A stretch of 64,000 bases of DNA from Lactococcus taiwanensis (GCF_014905395.1 NZ_BNDT01000002.1:1-64000), one strand, 5' to 3'. Positions 9,701 to 17,054 are shown, counted from the stretch's first letter. Made by a program: numbers and translations. The notes: generated by a model not told the origin, from the letters alone.

Positions 9701-9891
9701 TGTTGGAAGAAGAAATTAAAGATAGTGAGGAAGAAGGTAATGATGTTGAAAAAATAGAAGATAAGGAAGTTGATGACAGGAAAACTTTACCTGCAACTGG
9801 GGAATATATTTCTTGGTTTATAGCATTTGTGGGAGGTATCGCTTTACTAACCAGCTTAATTGGACACGCGTTAAAAAAAAGTAAAAAGTAA
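6727..9891 (+). CDS. LPXTG surface protein with L-type lectin and Cna-B repeats
   Basis: A 1054-residue protein with an N-terminal signal/TM segment (residues ~8-28). Residues ~35-425 match a bacterial L-type lectin (GGADGIGFAF, LGIGGLKEAVGFKFDTF), a legume-lectin-like carbohydrate-binding fold. At least five Cna-B-type domains follow, near residues 431, 557, 683, 797 and 894, each opening with a K-x-W motif such as EKKWQS or KTWSN. Such domains carry intramolecular isopeptide bonds and form a rigid stalk. The sorting signal LPATG is at ~1021, with a TM segment and KKSKK tail. It is probably a glycan-binding adhesin; the sugar specificity cannot be read. Confidence 0.9.
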   Translation: MKNLKRASILLVGITSLVIAILVLVIVGDKQTEVDAQEVLATPDFTRVSRENFNQYFTLSGEAGHFYHDSRNPLLSLFPDLQVNIDPTARYEETTGIVTLTPNRNDWTGNMTLNERISSEHSFELKGAVYLGANDGNNYTSDDNDVVIPEGNGVTEHRYPSFAGGADGIGFAFNKDDTGISGYTGANLGIGGLKEAVGFKFDTFGNEYTPSVAEGGRAYDKNHLLGFAQDPFAFPLGKAYGTFLETTPIGINDEGITGQVLQDGQWVDTTVNHFANKVGDPVFLNESAIFGGTLGKRDEIAGGISGGKIQDARYSIDDYGYDANVASNNSDGFVDVMYKYVANVQNSESNGDTGGILYVYLLKGVAGSPIGGVENRRVSINGVEQNVEMELIAQKDIASSASLALSITASTGSFRNLQQFRFDYMEFDAVKRLSIEKKWQSKDVDTEREKQGRPSEIEVIVRRFIDVNNQRIEISPLDEINTIGVNDPNVQVSDDSWKFQWDNLPKYSDDTDGHGLKEIFYKIEEVFVPGYISMVKEINESEFEITNTYANPTELRGRKIWNDILFDGGRSEITVGILQSINGGEKKPVLYKDLAKYIDESILAGPVSESYPELTNASADDEIWNQQVVRKVNETTWEYLFTHLPSTDSNNSKITYSVQEVKGIFGYEQRLIGNNIINDLQEEVSITFEKLWDDNENAFDTRPGSILIQLVSRISGSQSEWTEVGDFVKLEPDASGKWSHEFKNVPRFVDNKLIEYSVVERAAEEGELDSYVTSATEDIIAHDGKVTMINKYNQKETTTFTVQKLWNDGMFKQRPSLIKVNLFRSLDGENWEIVPEYSEITVSGNSSDKEWNLNLENLPTFDKNGDRYQYKVEEMDVPENYVSEVVDGKIVNTLLANISGTKTWSNRSKTFPLKIELLQNGTAVASQNIGDEEKWGYDFGKWAIYDESGKKYSYTIRESVINSSDDLSGYKKEIENKEISPTHLIINLKNTMLEEEIKDSEEEGNDVEKIEDKEVDDRKTLPATGEYISWFIAFVGGIALLTSLIGHALKKSKK

Positions 9892-9928
9892 GGATAAAGT
9901 GTCCACGAATAAGTAAGATTAATTATAA

Positions 9929-10288
9929 ATTTTTAAACAGCAGCTTTTAGAGAGGTATAATCGTTATGATATTTTAACTGATGACAAACCAGAATATGCT
10001 GTATTAATTAGAGAATTTTTTAAATATATTGAACCAAGAGAGTTTGATAGGAGTATATTTAGTAAGTGGAAAAAAATAAGAGAGATAGGAAATTCACTTG
10101 GTCATACGAGTGATAGTAGTGACGAACAAGGTTTTTATATTGAGTCTAAAGCATATAATGTAAAAGTTTATGAGCATGAATTAAATACAAAAAGAAAAGA
10201 ACTTTTGGACTATAAAGATTGTATTTTGGGATATTTTGATAAGCATGAAAGGAAGGTCAGTTATAGGGGAAGGGTATCAAGGAAATAA
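9929..10288 (+). pseudogene. Coding remnant without a start codon
   Basis: A frame is open from the stop at 9926-9928 to TAA at 10286-10288 (119 codons). Its composition is protein-like (FFKYIEPREFDRSIFSKW), but it has no ATG/GTG/TTG near its beginning and no ribosome-binding site. It follows the lectin gene closely. It looks like the 3' part of a gene truncated by recombination. I do not recognise the family. Confidence 0.45.
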
Positions 10289-10924
10289 ATATTATTTTAC
10301 CTCATATAATATGAACAACACTTAGATTTAAAGATGAATATGTGTATAATTTGTAAAAATTGGCAGAAAGCCTAGCAGAGCTATTCTGGAAGATCAGAAT
10401 AAAAAAAATATAAACTAACCAATGTTGAGAAAGACAAGTGAAAATTAAAGCAAAAACAGGGGAATTATGGTATAAAATCAGTATTTTTAAGTAAAAGGTA
10501 GATTTTCTCTGTAATTACTGGGATTTCAAATCTATAACTTTTCGAAACTAACCATGGAACTAACCATATTTTTAGAAGATTTGAACATAAAAGTATAAAA
10601 TAAAAAGCCACAGAAAATTAGATTTGTGGCTTTTTATTTTATAATTTTGGTTAAAATCTCAATATTAATCTAAATTGGAATAACGTCAAGTAATTAGACG
10701 CAAAAGAGTTTTGATAAAGCCTCTATAAAAATTAGTCTAAATATGTATGTTTGAAGCCTAGGCCATTAGCGGTGGCTCTTTATTTTTAGATTTAGTTATA
10801 TATATAAACTAAAGATAGTATAGTGTGAATTGTTTTAACAGTAAATAAAAAATGATATACTGGATTTAAATATTCGGATTGCCAATTGTAATTATCGTAT
10901 AAGTTATCTTAAGGAGGGGAATTA
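10289..10924. other. Non-coding stretch before the DUF975 gene
   Basis: No convincing ORF. It contains AACTAACCA three times (about 10413, 10547 and 10558), the last two separated by only a few bases. A terminator lies at 10602-10635, and AT-rich promoter-like sequence precedes 10925. It could be junction sequence left by past insertions. Confidence 0.5.
10602..10635. terminator. Bidirectional rho-independent terminator
   Basis: AAAAAGCCACA (10602-10612) pairs perfectly with TGTGGCTTTTT (10625-10635). The A-run and T-run suit both directions. Confidence 0.8.
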
Positions 10925-11617
10925 GTGAAAAATAGAGTGCTAAAAAGGGATGCTAGGGAGGCCCTCAAACAAAACTTCCCTCAAAAAATGTTTCTTTTCA
11001 TTATTTCTATCATATCTGGTATTACTGGTGTTGGTCCGATTCTAGAAAACATAATTAAATTTTTTGCTGATCATAATAAAATGGGACTAAGCGGTTTTTG
11101 GACTACTCCAGCATTTGGAAAAAGTATGGAGCTAGTATTTCTGATATTATTTGTTATTTTCGCAAAGATTGTTTCTACTGGAGCGATTTTTGTGTATATT
11201 AACATATTCCGGGGATATGTAATAAAGCCCAGCATTAGGTATGTTTTTGCTCCATTTCTGGATAAAGATGTTGTTAAGATTCTATCACTGAATGTTACTA
11301 AAGGGTTAGCCTATATTCTCCTAGCCCTTATCCCTTTTATAGGTTGGGGGATAGGCTTATATTTAGCGTTAGGATGGTCGCAAGCTACTTATATTTTATT
11401 TGACCAGCTTGATAACGGGAATTATCAAAGTATCTGGAAGGTTTTGAAGGCTTCTTCTAAGAAGATGAGAGGGAAGAGGTGGGACTATTTAGGATACCGA
11501 TTGAGCTTTATTGGTTGGGAGTTACTAAATATAATTTTTATTGGAGTTATTGGATTTTGGACTATCCCCTATATAAATATGTCCCTAGTTGCTTACTATG
11601 AAAAAGTGATAATATGA
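10925..11617 (+). CDS. DUF975 family membrane protein (paralogue of the gene at 61263)
   Basis: This 230-residue integral membrane protein starts at GTG behind AAGGAGGGG. Several hydrophobic segments are visible (about 22-42, 65-95, 125-150, 195-215). The central LALGWSQATYILFDQ motif and the C-terminal GFWTIPYINMSLVAYYE motif are typical of DUF975. The gene at 61263 codes for a protein of the same length with the same motifs. The function of the family is unknown. This copy lies in accessory DNA and is more AT-rich than the chromosomal copy, so it may have been acquired. Confidence 0.85.
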   Translation: MKNRVLKRDAREALKQNFPQKMFLFIISIISGITGVGPILENIIKFFADHNKMGLSGFWTTPAFGKSMELVFLILFVIFAKIVSTGAIFVYINIFRGYVIKPSIRYVFAPFLDKDVVKILSLNVTKGLAYILLALIPFIGWGIGLYLALGWSQATYILFDQLDNGNYQSIWKVLKASSKKMRGKRWDYLGYRLSFIGWELLNIIFIGVIGFWTIPYINMSLVAYYEKVII

Positions 11618-11683
11618 TTTTTAGGATTATTGTAATTTCTACAACAGAAAAATCTAAAGTGAACTTCTCATAGGATCATAGTG

Positions 11684-11890
11684 CTATCGCATTTCTTTTT
11701 TATTAGTACGAATTAGTTTTCGCATCTTTCTAATTTCACCTCGGCAGCCTTGTATTTGTAGACGATTAGTACGTCTACGATTTATAAGGTTTTTGTTTTC
11801 TTCTAAAAGATGTGTGCTTTCATTTTGAAGCTCTTTTAATTCATCCTTAAGGATATTAATCCTTAATATGTGAAAATCTTTATCTATCAT
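11684..11890 (-). CDS. Small coiled-coil basic protein downstream of the Pro-rich surface protein
   Basis: From the ATG at 11890 it gives 68 residues rich in Leu/Glu/Lys/Arg (ILKDELKELQNESTHLLEENKN), a predicted coiled coil with a very basic end. The start overlaps the end of the upstream LPVTG gene by 11 bp, suggesting translational coupling. An ATG at 11902 is also possible. There is no membrane segment and I recognise no family. Confidence 0.55.
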   Translation of the reverse strand: MIDKDFHILRINILKDELKELQNESTHLLEENKNLINRRRTNRLQIQGCRGEIRKMRKLIRTNKKEMR

Positions 11891-12758
11891 GTTTAGAGAC
11901 ATACTTTCTCTTAGATACAAATATTGTTGCAAGACCTAAAGTAAGTGCACCAATGATAGAGAATTCTAAACTAGACTTATCACCAGTCACAGGTAATTGA
12001 TACAAGGAAGGCTTTTCACTTTCTCCCGAAGTATTAAATGAATTTCTGTTTAATTTAGTAATCTTCTTTATTAAACCGGAAGACTTAACCTGCTTTGGCT
12101 GTTGCTCTGATACTGGAGTAGCTTGTGGAGTCTGATTAGGTACCTTAATCTGATCTGGTTTTTGCTCCAATACTGGAGTAGCTTGTGGAGTCTGACTCGG
12201 TACCTTAACCTGATCTGGCTGTTGCTCTGATACTGGAGTAGCTTGTGGAGTCTGATTAGGTACCTTAATCTGAGCTGGTTGTTGCTCCAATACTGGAGTA
12301 GCTTGTGGAGCCTGATTAGGTACCTTAATCTGAGCTGGTTGTTGCTCTAATACGGGAGTAGCTTGTGGAGTTTGACTCGGTACCTTAACCTGAGCTGGTT
12401 GTTGCTCTAATACGGGAGTAGCTTGTGGAGTTTGACTCGGTACCTTAACCTGAGCTGGTTGTTGCTCTAATACGGGAGTAGCTTGTGGAGTTTGACTCGG
12501 TACCTTAATCTGAGCTGGTTGTTGCTCTAATACTGGAGTAGCTTGTGGAGTCTGACTCGGTACCTTAACCTGAGCTGGTTGCTCCAATACAGGCGTAATT
12601 TGAGGAAGTGGAGGAAGCGGTGCGATTTCAACACCCTCCAAATAGAATCTTCCACTGTCAAATGCTGCAACTTTACTATCTGCATTTACTTGGACACCTG
12701 TGAGAGAAATTCCTATGAGAGTTGAAGTTATAAGAGTTATTTTGGTTCTTTTTTTCAT
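11880..12758 (-). CDS. LPXTG-anchored Pro/Gln-rich repeat surface protein
   Basis: A 292-residue protein with a signal peptide (residues 1-27). Eight to nine near-identical 20-residue repeats of the type TPVLEQQPAQVKVPSQ occupy residues ~50-225. A basic linker, the sorting signal LPVTG near residue 250, a TM segment and a basic tail follow. The repeats form an extended, Pro-rich wall-spanning stalk, but no globular ligand-binding domain is present. It could be a spacer or matrix protein, or the remnant of a larger adhesin. AAAGGA precedes the ATG and a good promoter lies at 12792-12820. Confidence 0.85.
   Translation of the reverse strand: MKKRTKITLITSTLIGISLTGVQVNADSKVAAFDSGRFYLEGVEIAPLPPLPQITPVLEQPAQVKVPSQTPQATPVLEQQPAQIKVPSQTPQATPVLEQQPAQVKVPSQTPQATPVLEQQPAQVKVPSQTPQATPVLEQQPAQIKVPNQAPQATPVLEQQPAQIKVPNQTPQATPVSEQQPDQVKVPSQTPQATPVLEQKPDQIKVPNQTPQATPVSEQQPKQVKSSGLIKKITKLNRNSFNTSGESEKPSLYQLPVTGDKSSLEFSIIGALTLGLATIFVSKRKYVSKHDR
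12113..12592 (-). repeat. 60-bp tandem coding repeat, about eight copies
   Basis: The unit (GCTTGTGGAG..TGA on the plus strand) recurs at exact 60-bp intervals from 12121 to 12541 with only a few base changes. Copy number is likely to vary between strains through slippage. Each unit also has a KpnI-like GGTACC. Confidence 0.9.
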
Positions 12759-12791
12759 GTTTTAAAATCCTTTTTTTATTTGTGAGATTTT

Positions 12792-12820
12792 ATTCTATTA
12801 TAATAAATTATGAAAGTCAA
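12792..12820 (-). promoter_or_regulatory. Promoter of the Pro-rich surface protein gene
   Basis: On the minus strand, TTGACT (12815-12820) and TAGAAT (12792-12797) are separated by 17 bp. The 12821-13047 stretch between the divergent promoters has no ORF but carries AACGATAAA/ATCGATTTT-type AT-rich repeats. Confidence 0.65.
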
Positions 12821-13047
12821 TATTTTTTTAGTGAAAAACGATAAATAAACATTGATAAACAATATCGATTTTCAGGTGCTATGAATCACAGTTAATATAA
12901 AAAATAGATGATGTTATAACAAAAGAACACAAAAAAACAATTATCACATGAACATAAGCCTGAAATGTCGATGATTGTCGAGAATGGCTATGTTTTAAGT
13001 GAATTATTTAGCATTTTTACAATATGAACTACCAATATCTACCTTAG

Positions 13048-13085
13048 TTGACAAGTTATAATTGTTTAGATAAAATTAATCTAAA
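13048..13085 (+). promoter_or_regulatory. Promoter with overlapping inverted repeat for the DUF2975-XRE operon
   Basis: TTGACA (13048-13053), a 17-bp spacer and TAAAAT (13071-13076). The inverted repeat TTTAGAT (13065-13071) / ATCTAAA (13079-13085) covers the -10 box and start point. That is an apt operator for the XRE protein encoded second in the operon. Confidence 0.6.
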
Positions 13086-13102
13086 ATAAGTGAGGAAAAG
13101 CG

Positions 13103-13576
13103 TTGAAAATTAAAACTAATCCACTCAAGCTCATTATCGCTATAATAATGGCATTTATCATTTTTTTATTTGGTCTGCTCGCGATAGGGCTTTGGAATTC
13201 TTTTCAAAGTAATGATATCTATTTTTCTAAAATTTTATTTTATTTATGCTTTTTTGGTGCTTTAATATTTGCGCTGATTTCGCTAAGTAAAGCATATACA
13301 ATATTGATATTAATAGATAAAGACATCATATTTACGAGGGAAATTCTTAAAATTATAATCGACATTAAAAGGCTTACTGTTGCTAGTACAATAGTATTGA
13401 TAGGGATATTACCTATGGTTTACCATATCATTGAATTAACACATTTTTATATTGTGTTACCAATTTCACTAATTTTTATCTGTTCACCCTTAGTTCTTAG
13501 TACTTTTACAGCGGTTATTCAACAGCTTTTATTACGAATAATTGATATAAAATCTGAAAATGACTTAACTGTCTGA
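13103..13576 (+). CDS. DUF2975 family membrane protein
   Basis: A 157-residue protein with four hydrophobic segments (about residues 10-30, 43-65, 92-110 and 116-140), as in DUF2975. It starts at TTG behind GAGGAAAAG. The next gene, 11 bp downstream, codes for a YozG-type XRE regulator. This DUF2975-XRE pairing is common in Firmicutes. The role is unknown; the membrane protein may sense a signal or modulate its partner regulator. Confidence 0.8.
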   Translation: MKIKTNPLKLIIAIIMAFIIFLFGLLAIGLWNSFQSNDIYFSKILFYLCFFGALIFALISLSKAYTILILIDKDIIFTREILKIIIDIKRLTVASTIVLIGILPMVYHIIELTHFYIVLPISLIFICSPLVLSTFTAVIQQLLLRIIDIKSENDLTV

Positions 13577-13587
13577 AAGGGGATACT

Positions 13588-13794
13588 ATGGCTATAAAGG
13601 TACATATTGATCGGATGTTGGTTGAGAGACAAATGTCTGTTACAGAGCTATCGGAAAAAGTGGGCATTACAATGGCTAATATTTCAATATTAAAAAATGG
13701 AAAAGCAAAGGCGATAAGATTTTCTACTTTGGAAGGATTATGCAAGGTTTTAGAGTGTCAACCCAAAGATATTTTGGAGTATATTGAGGACTAG
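13588..13794 (+). CDS. YozG-type XRE transcriptional regulator
   Basis: A 68-residue single-domain helix-turn-helix protein (VTELSEKVGITMANISILKNGKAKAIRFSTL), ending in LECQPKDILEY, the typical end of the compact Cro/C1-type YozG/YobD regulators. It has a GAAAGGGG site and directly follows the DUF2975 gene. It probably autoregulates the pair through the inverted repeat at 13065-13085. Confidence 0.85.
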   Translation: MAIKVHIDRMLVERQMSVTELSEKVGITMANISILKNGKAKAIRFSTLEGLCKVLECQPKDILEYIED

Positions 13795-13802
13795 TAATTA
13801 TT

Positions 13803-13825
13803 TTACACCTTTGGGGTGTTTTTTG
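13803..13825 (+). terminator. Short terminator after the DUF2975-XRE operon
   Basis: ACACC-TTTGG-GGTGT followed by a T-rich run. The stem is short. Confidence 0.55.
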
Positions 13826-13970
13826 TTTTTAAAAAACGATAAAAAAATATCGAAAAACAATAAAAAAGTATTGACAAACATTATTTATTTTTGTAAACTG
13901 ATATAGAATTAATGTTTGATGAACTTCACGTCCATTTTTCAATAGCTTAGAAAGTTAGGAGTCAACACAT

Positions 13971-14318
13971 ATTATAAAGAAGTTTAATTTAAAGTTATCA
14001 ACGCAAATGGCTGCTCTTTTATTATCCTTAGTATTGAACATATTTCAATACCAGTATGGGAAGGGACTTATTGAGTCTTATGAGATCTCACAAATCAAAT
14101 TGGATAAACAACAAGGTGTCATAGAAAAATTACCAAAAGTATCTAACCAAGATCAAAGAAAATCAGATTTTAAGATTGTACCTTAAGCCTACATCTATAA
14201 AAAAGATCCTTGGGAAGGATTAAAAGGCAGCCTATATCGATATATTAAGAAGGTGTGTGGGAAATCCGAAGCTCGCTCTAACCTAATAAAAAAACAGTAT
14301 ACACAAATTTCTGTTTAG
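13971..14318 (+). pseudogene. Decayed small membrane-protein gene
   Basis: One frame runs from ATT at 13971 (eight bases after AGGAG) through KKFNLKLSTQMAALLLSLVL, with one TM segment. TAA at 14184 interrupts it, and it continues in the same frame (KKDPWEGLKGSLYRYIKK) to TAG at 14316. The ribosome-binding site facing ATT rather than ATG, together with the internal stop, suggests a gene that lost its start and gained a nonsense change. A short product from ATG 14007 to 14186 (59 aa) remains possible. The rest of the 13.8-14.48 kb gap shows nothing coding. Confidence 0.45.
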
Positions 14319-14483
14319 TAGTCATAAATTGAAATTTTATTAATAGTATTTGAGTTTACTTGCTTGAAAGAAAGTGAACCCAAACTTGGCATAATCAAGC
14401 AGGAAATGTATTATTATGAGTACAATGTTGTATAATTTAAATACAAATAATAGCACATATTTCACCTAAAGAGAGGAAAAAAA

Positions 14484-15137
14484 ATGGAACAAAAAACATC
14501 ACCAACGAATATCGTAAGAACTTTAATAGGGCTAATATTACTATTTGTAGGTTTTTACTTAATGGGAAATGTAAATTTACACATAGGATATGCACAACAG
14601 TTTACTGTTCTAGTATTTAGTATTGCAGCAGTTGCTATAATTTTTGGTAAACAAGCTTTGTCATGGTTTGGAAAGCCGCAGGGTAAGTATATTAAAATTA
14701 TAATAGCTTGCCTATTAATCAATGCAGTTTGGTCGATGTTGGGTGGTGCTTTAGTTTCGCTAATTTTTGGGGATGCTAGTAGTCATGGAAACTCTGCATA
14801 TGGCAACTACTTTTTGATTTTCTTTGTACCTTTTATGCTTATGGGAGAAGAACTGTTTTCTATCGGCATTTTAGAAACGTTAAGAACGAAGTGGGGTATT
14901 TCTACGCTTATCTCAAGCTTAGTTACTGCCGCAATCTTTGGGCTTATCCACTTTAACACTTACAACGGGGGGGATATCTTACGAACTATTATTCAAATTT
15001 TACTTGTTCAAGGAGTAGCTAGATTAATTTTGAATTATGCATATTTGAAAACTAAGAGTATATGGACTTCTTATGCAGTACATTTAATCTTTGATTTATT
15101 TTTCTTGTTTGTATTACCTCTGGTTCTTCCAAAATAG
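14484..15137 (+). CDS. CPBP family intramembrane glutamic endopeptidase
   Basis: A 217-residue protein with about six TM segments. Motif 1 is GEELFSIG, with the paired Glu. Motif 2 (IFGLIHF) and motif 3 (SYAVHLIFD) carry the His residues expected of CPBP/Abi proteases. Related proteins act in bacteriocin self-immunity or process membrane proteins. No bacteriocin gene is visible beside it. Start ATG follows AGAGAGGAAA, and an extended TATAAT lies near 14432. Immunity is a family-based possibility only. Confidence 0.8.
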   Translation: MEQKTSPTNIVRTLIGLILLFVGFYLMGNVNLHIGYAQQFTVLVFSIAAVAIIFGKQALSWFGKPQGKYIKIIIACLLINAVWSMLGGALVSLIFGDASSHGNSAYGNYFLIFFVPFMLMGEELFSIGILETLRTKWGISTLISSLVTAAIFGLIHFNTYNGGDILRTIIQILLVQGVARLILNYAYLKTKSIWTSYAVHLIFDLFFLFVLPLVLPK

Positions 15138-15299
15138 GACTTAAAGAAAGTTAATTACATAATAGGACAAATGTAATAGAAAAACTGAGAAAGTAAACTT
15201 ATGATCTCCTCCAGAATATAATTAGTGATTAACTTAGTTATTCTCACAGATATTGTGAAAATTCATTGAGTAATATCATATGAAAGACATGTATAAGAT

Positions 15300-15335
15300 A
15301 AAAAGTTGCTAAAAAGATTAGCGCTTTTTATTTTG
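15300..15335 (+). terminator. Terminator downstream of the CPBP gene
   Basis: AAAAAG-TT-GCTA ... TAGC-G-CTTTTT (15300-15329), then TATTTTG. The stem has small internal bulges. Confidence 0.6.
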
Positions 15336-15373
15336 TTAATTGTATTTTAAAAAAAATTTAAATTGTTTTTGCA

Positions 15374-15645
15374 TGTTATAATAAATGGATAATACAAGTA
15401 GTTTTGGTTCATGACTTTGAATTAAATAGTGTTGCAAACGTTTATGGAACACGTTCTACTTACACTATCTAAGGATTGAGTAATTAAAAAATTTTGGTAT
15501 TACTGAGATGAGGGGGATTTGTAGAGTCTATAATACTTCCAAGATACTCCTATATGAGATACGTCGAGTGGAGAATAAAATAAGATAATTTTAAAAATTA
15601 TATTTAATAAAGAGTCACTAGAACACTAGTGACTCTTTATTAAAT
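15374..15645 (+). ncRNA. Possible non-coding transcript between an extended -10 and a strong terminator
   Basis: TGT-TATAAT (15374-15382) is an extended -10 without a clear -35. No ORF with a ribosome-binding site follows. A 20-bp perfect stem ends the region at 15602-15645. Such a transcript would be about 250 nt. The alternative is a dead promoter in junk sequence. Confidence 0.25.
15602..15645. terminator. Strong bidirectional terminator, 20-bp perfect stem
   Basis: Bases 15602-15621 pair perfectly with 15626-15645 around an AACA loop. The stem core is GAGTCACTAG/CTAGTGACTC, flanked by A/T runs. It ends the leftward ImmR-ImmA transcript. Confidence 0.9.
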
Positions 15646-15693
15646 AAAATTTATAGAAACTAGGGATTATAAATAAATTTATTAAACCTCACT

Positions 15694-16278
15694 TTAGTAG
15701 GCAAATCCTTGCTGATGAGCGAGTTCATTAAATTCATGTCTAGCGTCTTCATATAAATCATAAGATAAATTGTAGGCTTCGAGAAAATCATACACTCTAA
15801 TGAATTCAATAGTGTCAAACCGTGAAATATAATCAATTGCACAGCTTCTTAAATTACCATCAAACGTAGATTGTATTATTTCTTCATTAATGCTCTCCGC
15901 TGATACATCGTTACTTTCTCTAATAAAAGTAATAGATTGTTCAAAAGGACAGCCCGAAACTTCGATAAAGTTAGTGAAATAATCTGAATTTCCCCCTTGC
16001 TCAATATAAATTTCCCAAAGCAAAAGTATAGCTTCTTTATTGGCTCTTTTTTCTTCAAAACTTAGTACATCATTGTCACAATGTCTTTGTTTATCTCTAT
16101 ACTTTGCATGAATGAGTTCATGAGCAAGAATAAATGGTGTGACACTTATTGGGTCATAGACACCGATACACTTTTCACAATTAATGATAGCATATTGATC
16201 TAAGGTGGCGGGGTTCATGACGATACCTAAACGTTCAATGTTTAAGAGAATAAGGTCAAGTAGTTCATCTTTTTTCAT
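15694..16278 (-). CDS. immA: ImmA/IrrE family metallo-endopeptidase
   Basis: A 194-residue protein carrying the zinc-protease motif HELIH at about residues 50-54 (LAHELIHAKYRD). ImmA of ICEBs1 and its phage relatives cleaves the partner ImmR repressor and so triggers excision. The gene lies 3 bp after the stop of an XRE gene, the classic immR-immA arrangement. The C-terminal 120 residues are helical and divergent. The symbol is by analogy. Confidence 0.85.
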   Translation of the reverse strand: MKKDELLDLILLNIERLGIVMNPATLDQYAIINCEKCIGVYDPISVTPFILAHELIHAKYRDKQRHCDNDVLSFEEKRANKEAILLLWEIYIEQGGNSDYFTNFIEVSGCPFEQSITFIRESNDVSAESINEEIIQSTFDGNLRSCAIDYISRFDTIEFIRVYDFLEAYNLSYDLYEDARHEFNELAHQQGFAY

Positions 16279-16281
16279 AAA

Positions 16282-16626
16282 TTAGTCTTTCAAGCGATCT
16301 CCAAAAATTTCCTTGATTTTTTGTTTATCATGTTCAGAAATTGGTTTACCACCAAAAGAAAGCCATTCATCCCAATTTATGTCATCATCAGAAGCAAGTT
16401 CTTCTAAGTCAACAGGTTCTTTAACAGAATTTTTTAAGTCAGTATTTCCTAAAAGATAATCAGTACTAACATTAAAGTATTCTGCAAGTTCATTTAGTCG
16501 TGTAGCGGTAGGATTATTTTTTTTGTAATTATACATAGAGTTTTTAGCCATACCTAGGTCTTTCTCAATTTGAGCAAAAGATTTCCCTTTTTCTTTGGCT
16601 AATTTTTGTAGCTTTTCATAGAACAT
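16282..16626 (-). CDS. ImmR-like XRE repressor
   Basis: From the ATG at 16626, preceded by GGAG at 16635-16638, it has 114 residues. A longer frame to 16680 lacks a ribosome-binding site and would run into the operators. The HTH spans residues ~5-58 and ends YFNVSTDYLLG. An acidic C-terminus follows. It probably represses both its own promoter and the rightward promoter by binding the twin operators at 16667-16711, until cleaved by ImmA. Confidence 0.85.
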   Translation of the reverse strand: MFYEKLQKLAKEKGKSFAQIEKDLGMAKNSMYNYKKNNPTATRLNELAEYFNVSTDYLLGNTDLKNSVKEPVDLEELASDDDINWDEWLSFGGKPISEHDKQKIKEIFGDRLKD

Positions 16627-16657
16627 TTTATTTTCTCCAAAAAAGATGAGTTTATTC

Positions 16658-16686
16658 TTGACAAAGTTAATGAAATACATTAAAAT
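16658..16686 (+). promoter_or_regulatory. Rightward promoter of the ICE control region
   Basis: TTGACA (16658-16663), exactly 17 bp, then TAAAAT (16681-16686). The spacer is almost filled by operator 1. Transcription would enter the leader ORFs and the Cro-like gene. This is the likely excision/transfer switch. Confidence 0.75.
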
Positions 16687-16711
16687 ATATATAGTTAATG
16701 AAATTCATTAA
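16667..16711. promoter_or_regulatory. Twin operators of the ImmR-like repressor
   Basis: TTAATGAAATACATTAA (16667-16683) and TTAATGAAATTCATTAA (16695-16711) differ by one base. Both are near-perfect 17-bp palindromes, with centres 28 bp apart. The first lies between -35 and -10 of the rightward promoter. They sit between divergent genes, as CI/ImmR sites do. Confidence 0.75.
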
Positions 16712-16758
16712 CCGCGAGATACAAAAAGAAGCGGAAGCGCGCTGAGGCAACTCCCACT

Positions 16759-16803
16759 AAAATGTTAATTTAATAACTTCGAACACTATTATTTTAACAT
16801 TTT
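16759..16803 (+). promoter_or_regulatory. Leader hairpin before the first leader ORF
   Basis: AAAATGTTAA (16759-16768) pairs perfectly with TTAACATTTT (16794-16803) across a 25-nt loop, directly upstream of the AAAGGAG site at 16805. Confidence 0.5.
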
Positions 16804-16819
16804 TAAAGGAGTTTAGTCA

Positions 16820-16891
16820 ATGCAAGTTATCAGCTTAGTACTTAACTATACCGAACTTAATAACAAGGTGCTAGTTCCAATTGCCAACTAG
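16820..16891 (+). CDS. 23-residue leader peptide
   Basis: ATG at 16820 follows AAAGGAG with good spacing. It codes for MQVISLVLNYTELNNK... and stops at 16889. The peptide is mildly hydrophobic. Its place between the ICE promoter and a terminator suggests a leader peptide or a small signalling peptide. I do not recognise it. Confidence 0.5.
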   Translation: MQVISLVLNYTELNNKVLVPIAN

Positions 16892-16907
16892 ATAAGGGAG
16901 AGAGCCG

Positions 16908-16970
16908 ATGATTGCGCCCCGATACCCGAAAGGGCGTATTGTCGTGAGACATTCTGAATATACCGTTTAA
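16908..16970 (+). CDS. 20-residue leader peptide ending at an attenuator-like hairpin
   Basis: ATG 16908, preceded by AAGGGAGAGAG, codes for a basic peptide (MIAPRYPKGRIVVRHSEYTV). Its stop is two bases before the hairpin at 16973-17011. Ribosome position on this ORF could affect folding of that terminator. The tight coupling is visible in the sequence; the attenuation mechanism is inferred. Confidence 0.5.
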   Translation: MIAPRYPKGRIVVRHSEYTV

Positions 16971-16972
16971 GG

Positions 16973-17011
16973 GGAGTATGCTGTCAAAGAGAGACACAGT
17001 ACTCCTTTTTT
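16973..17011 (+). terminator. Attenuator-like terminator 1 in the ICE leader
   Basis: GGAGTA (16973-16978) pairs with TACTCC (17000-17005), and an inner GTC/GAC arm strengthens the stem. Six T residues follow. It abuts the stop of the 20-codon ORF. Confidence 0.75.
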
Positions 17012-17054
17012 AGAATTAAAATTTGAACGGTAAAGTTAAAAGGTTTATAAATTT

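Noticed and set aside
12113-12592. Regular 60-bp repeats that could suggest a CRISPR array
   Set aside because: There are no unique spacers. The period is a multiple of three and lies inside the LPVTG protein frame, so it is a coding repeat.
15513-15521. GGGGATTTG matching the tRNA-Ser 3' region, as a possible left attachment site
   Set aside because: Only nine bases match and the flanks differ. Too short for a tRNA-type core site.
16627-16680. Longer N-terminus for the ImmR-like repressor
   Set aside because: It would run into operator 1 and lacks a site, while ATG 16626 has GGAG in place.
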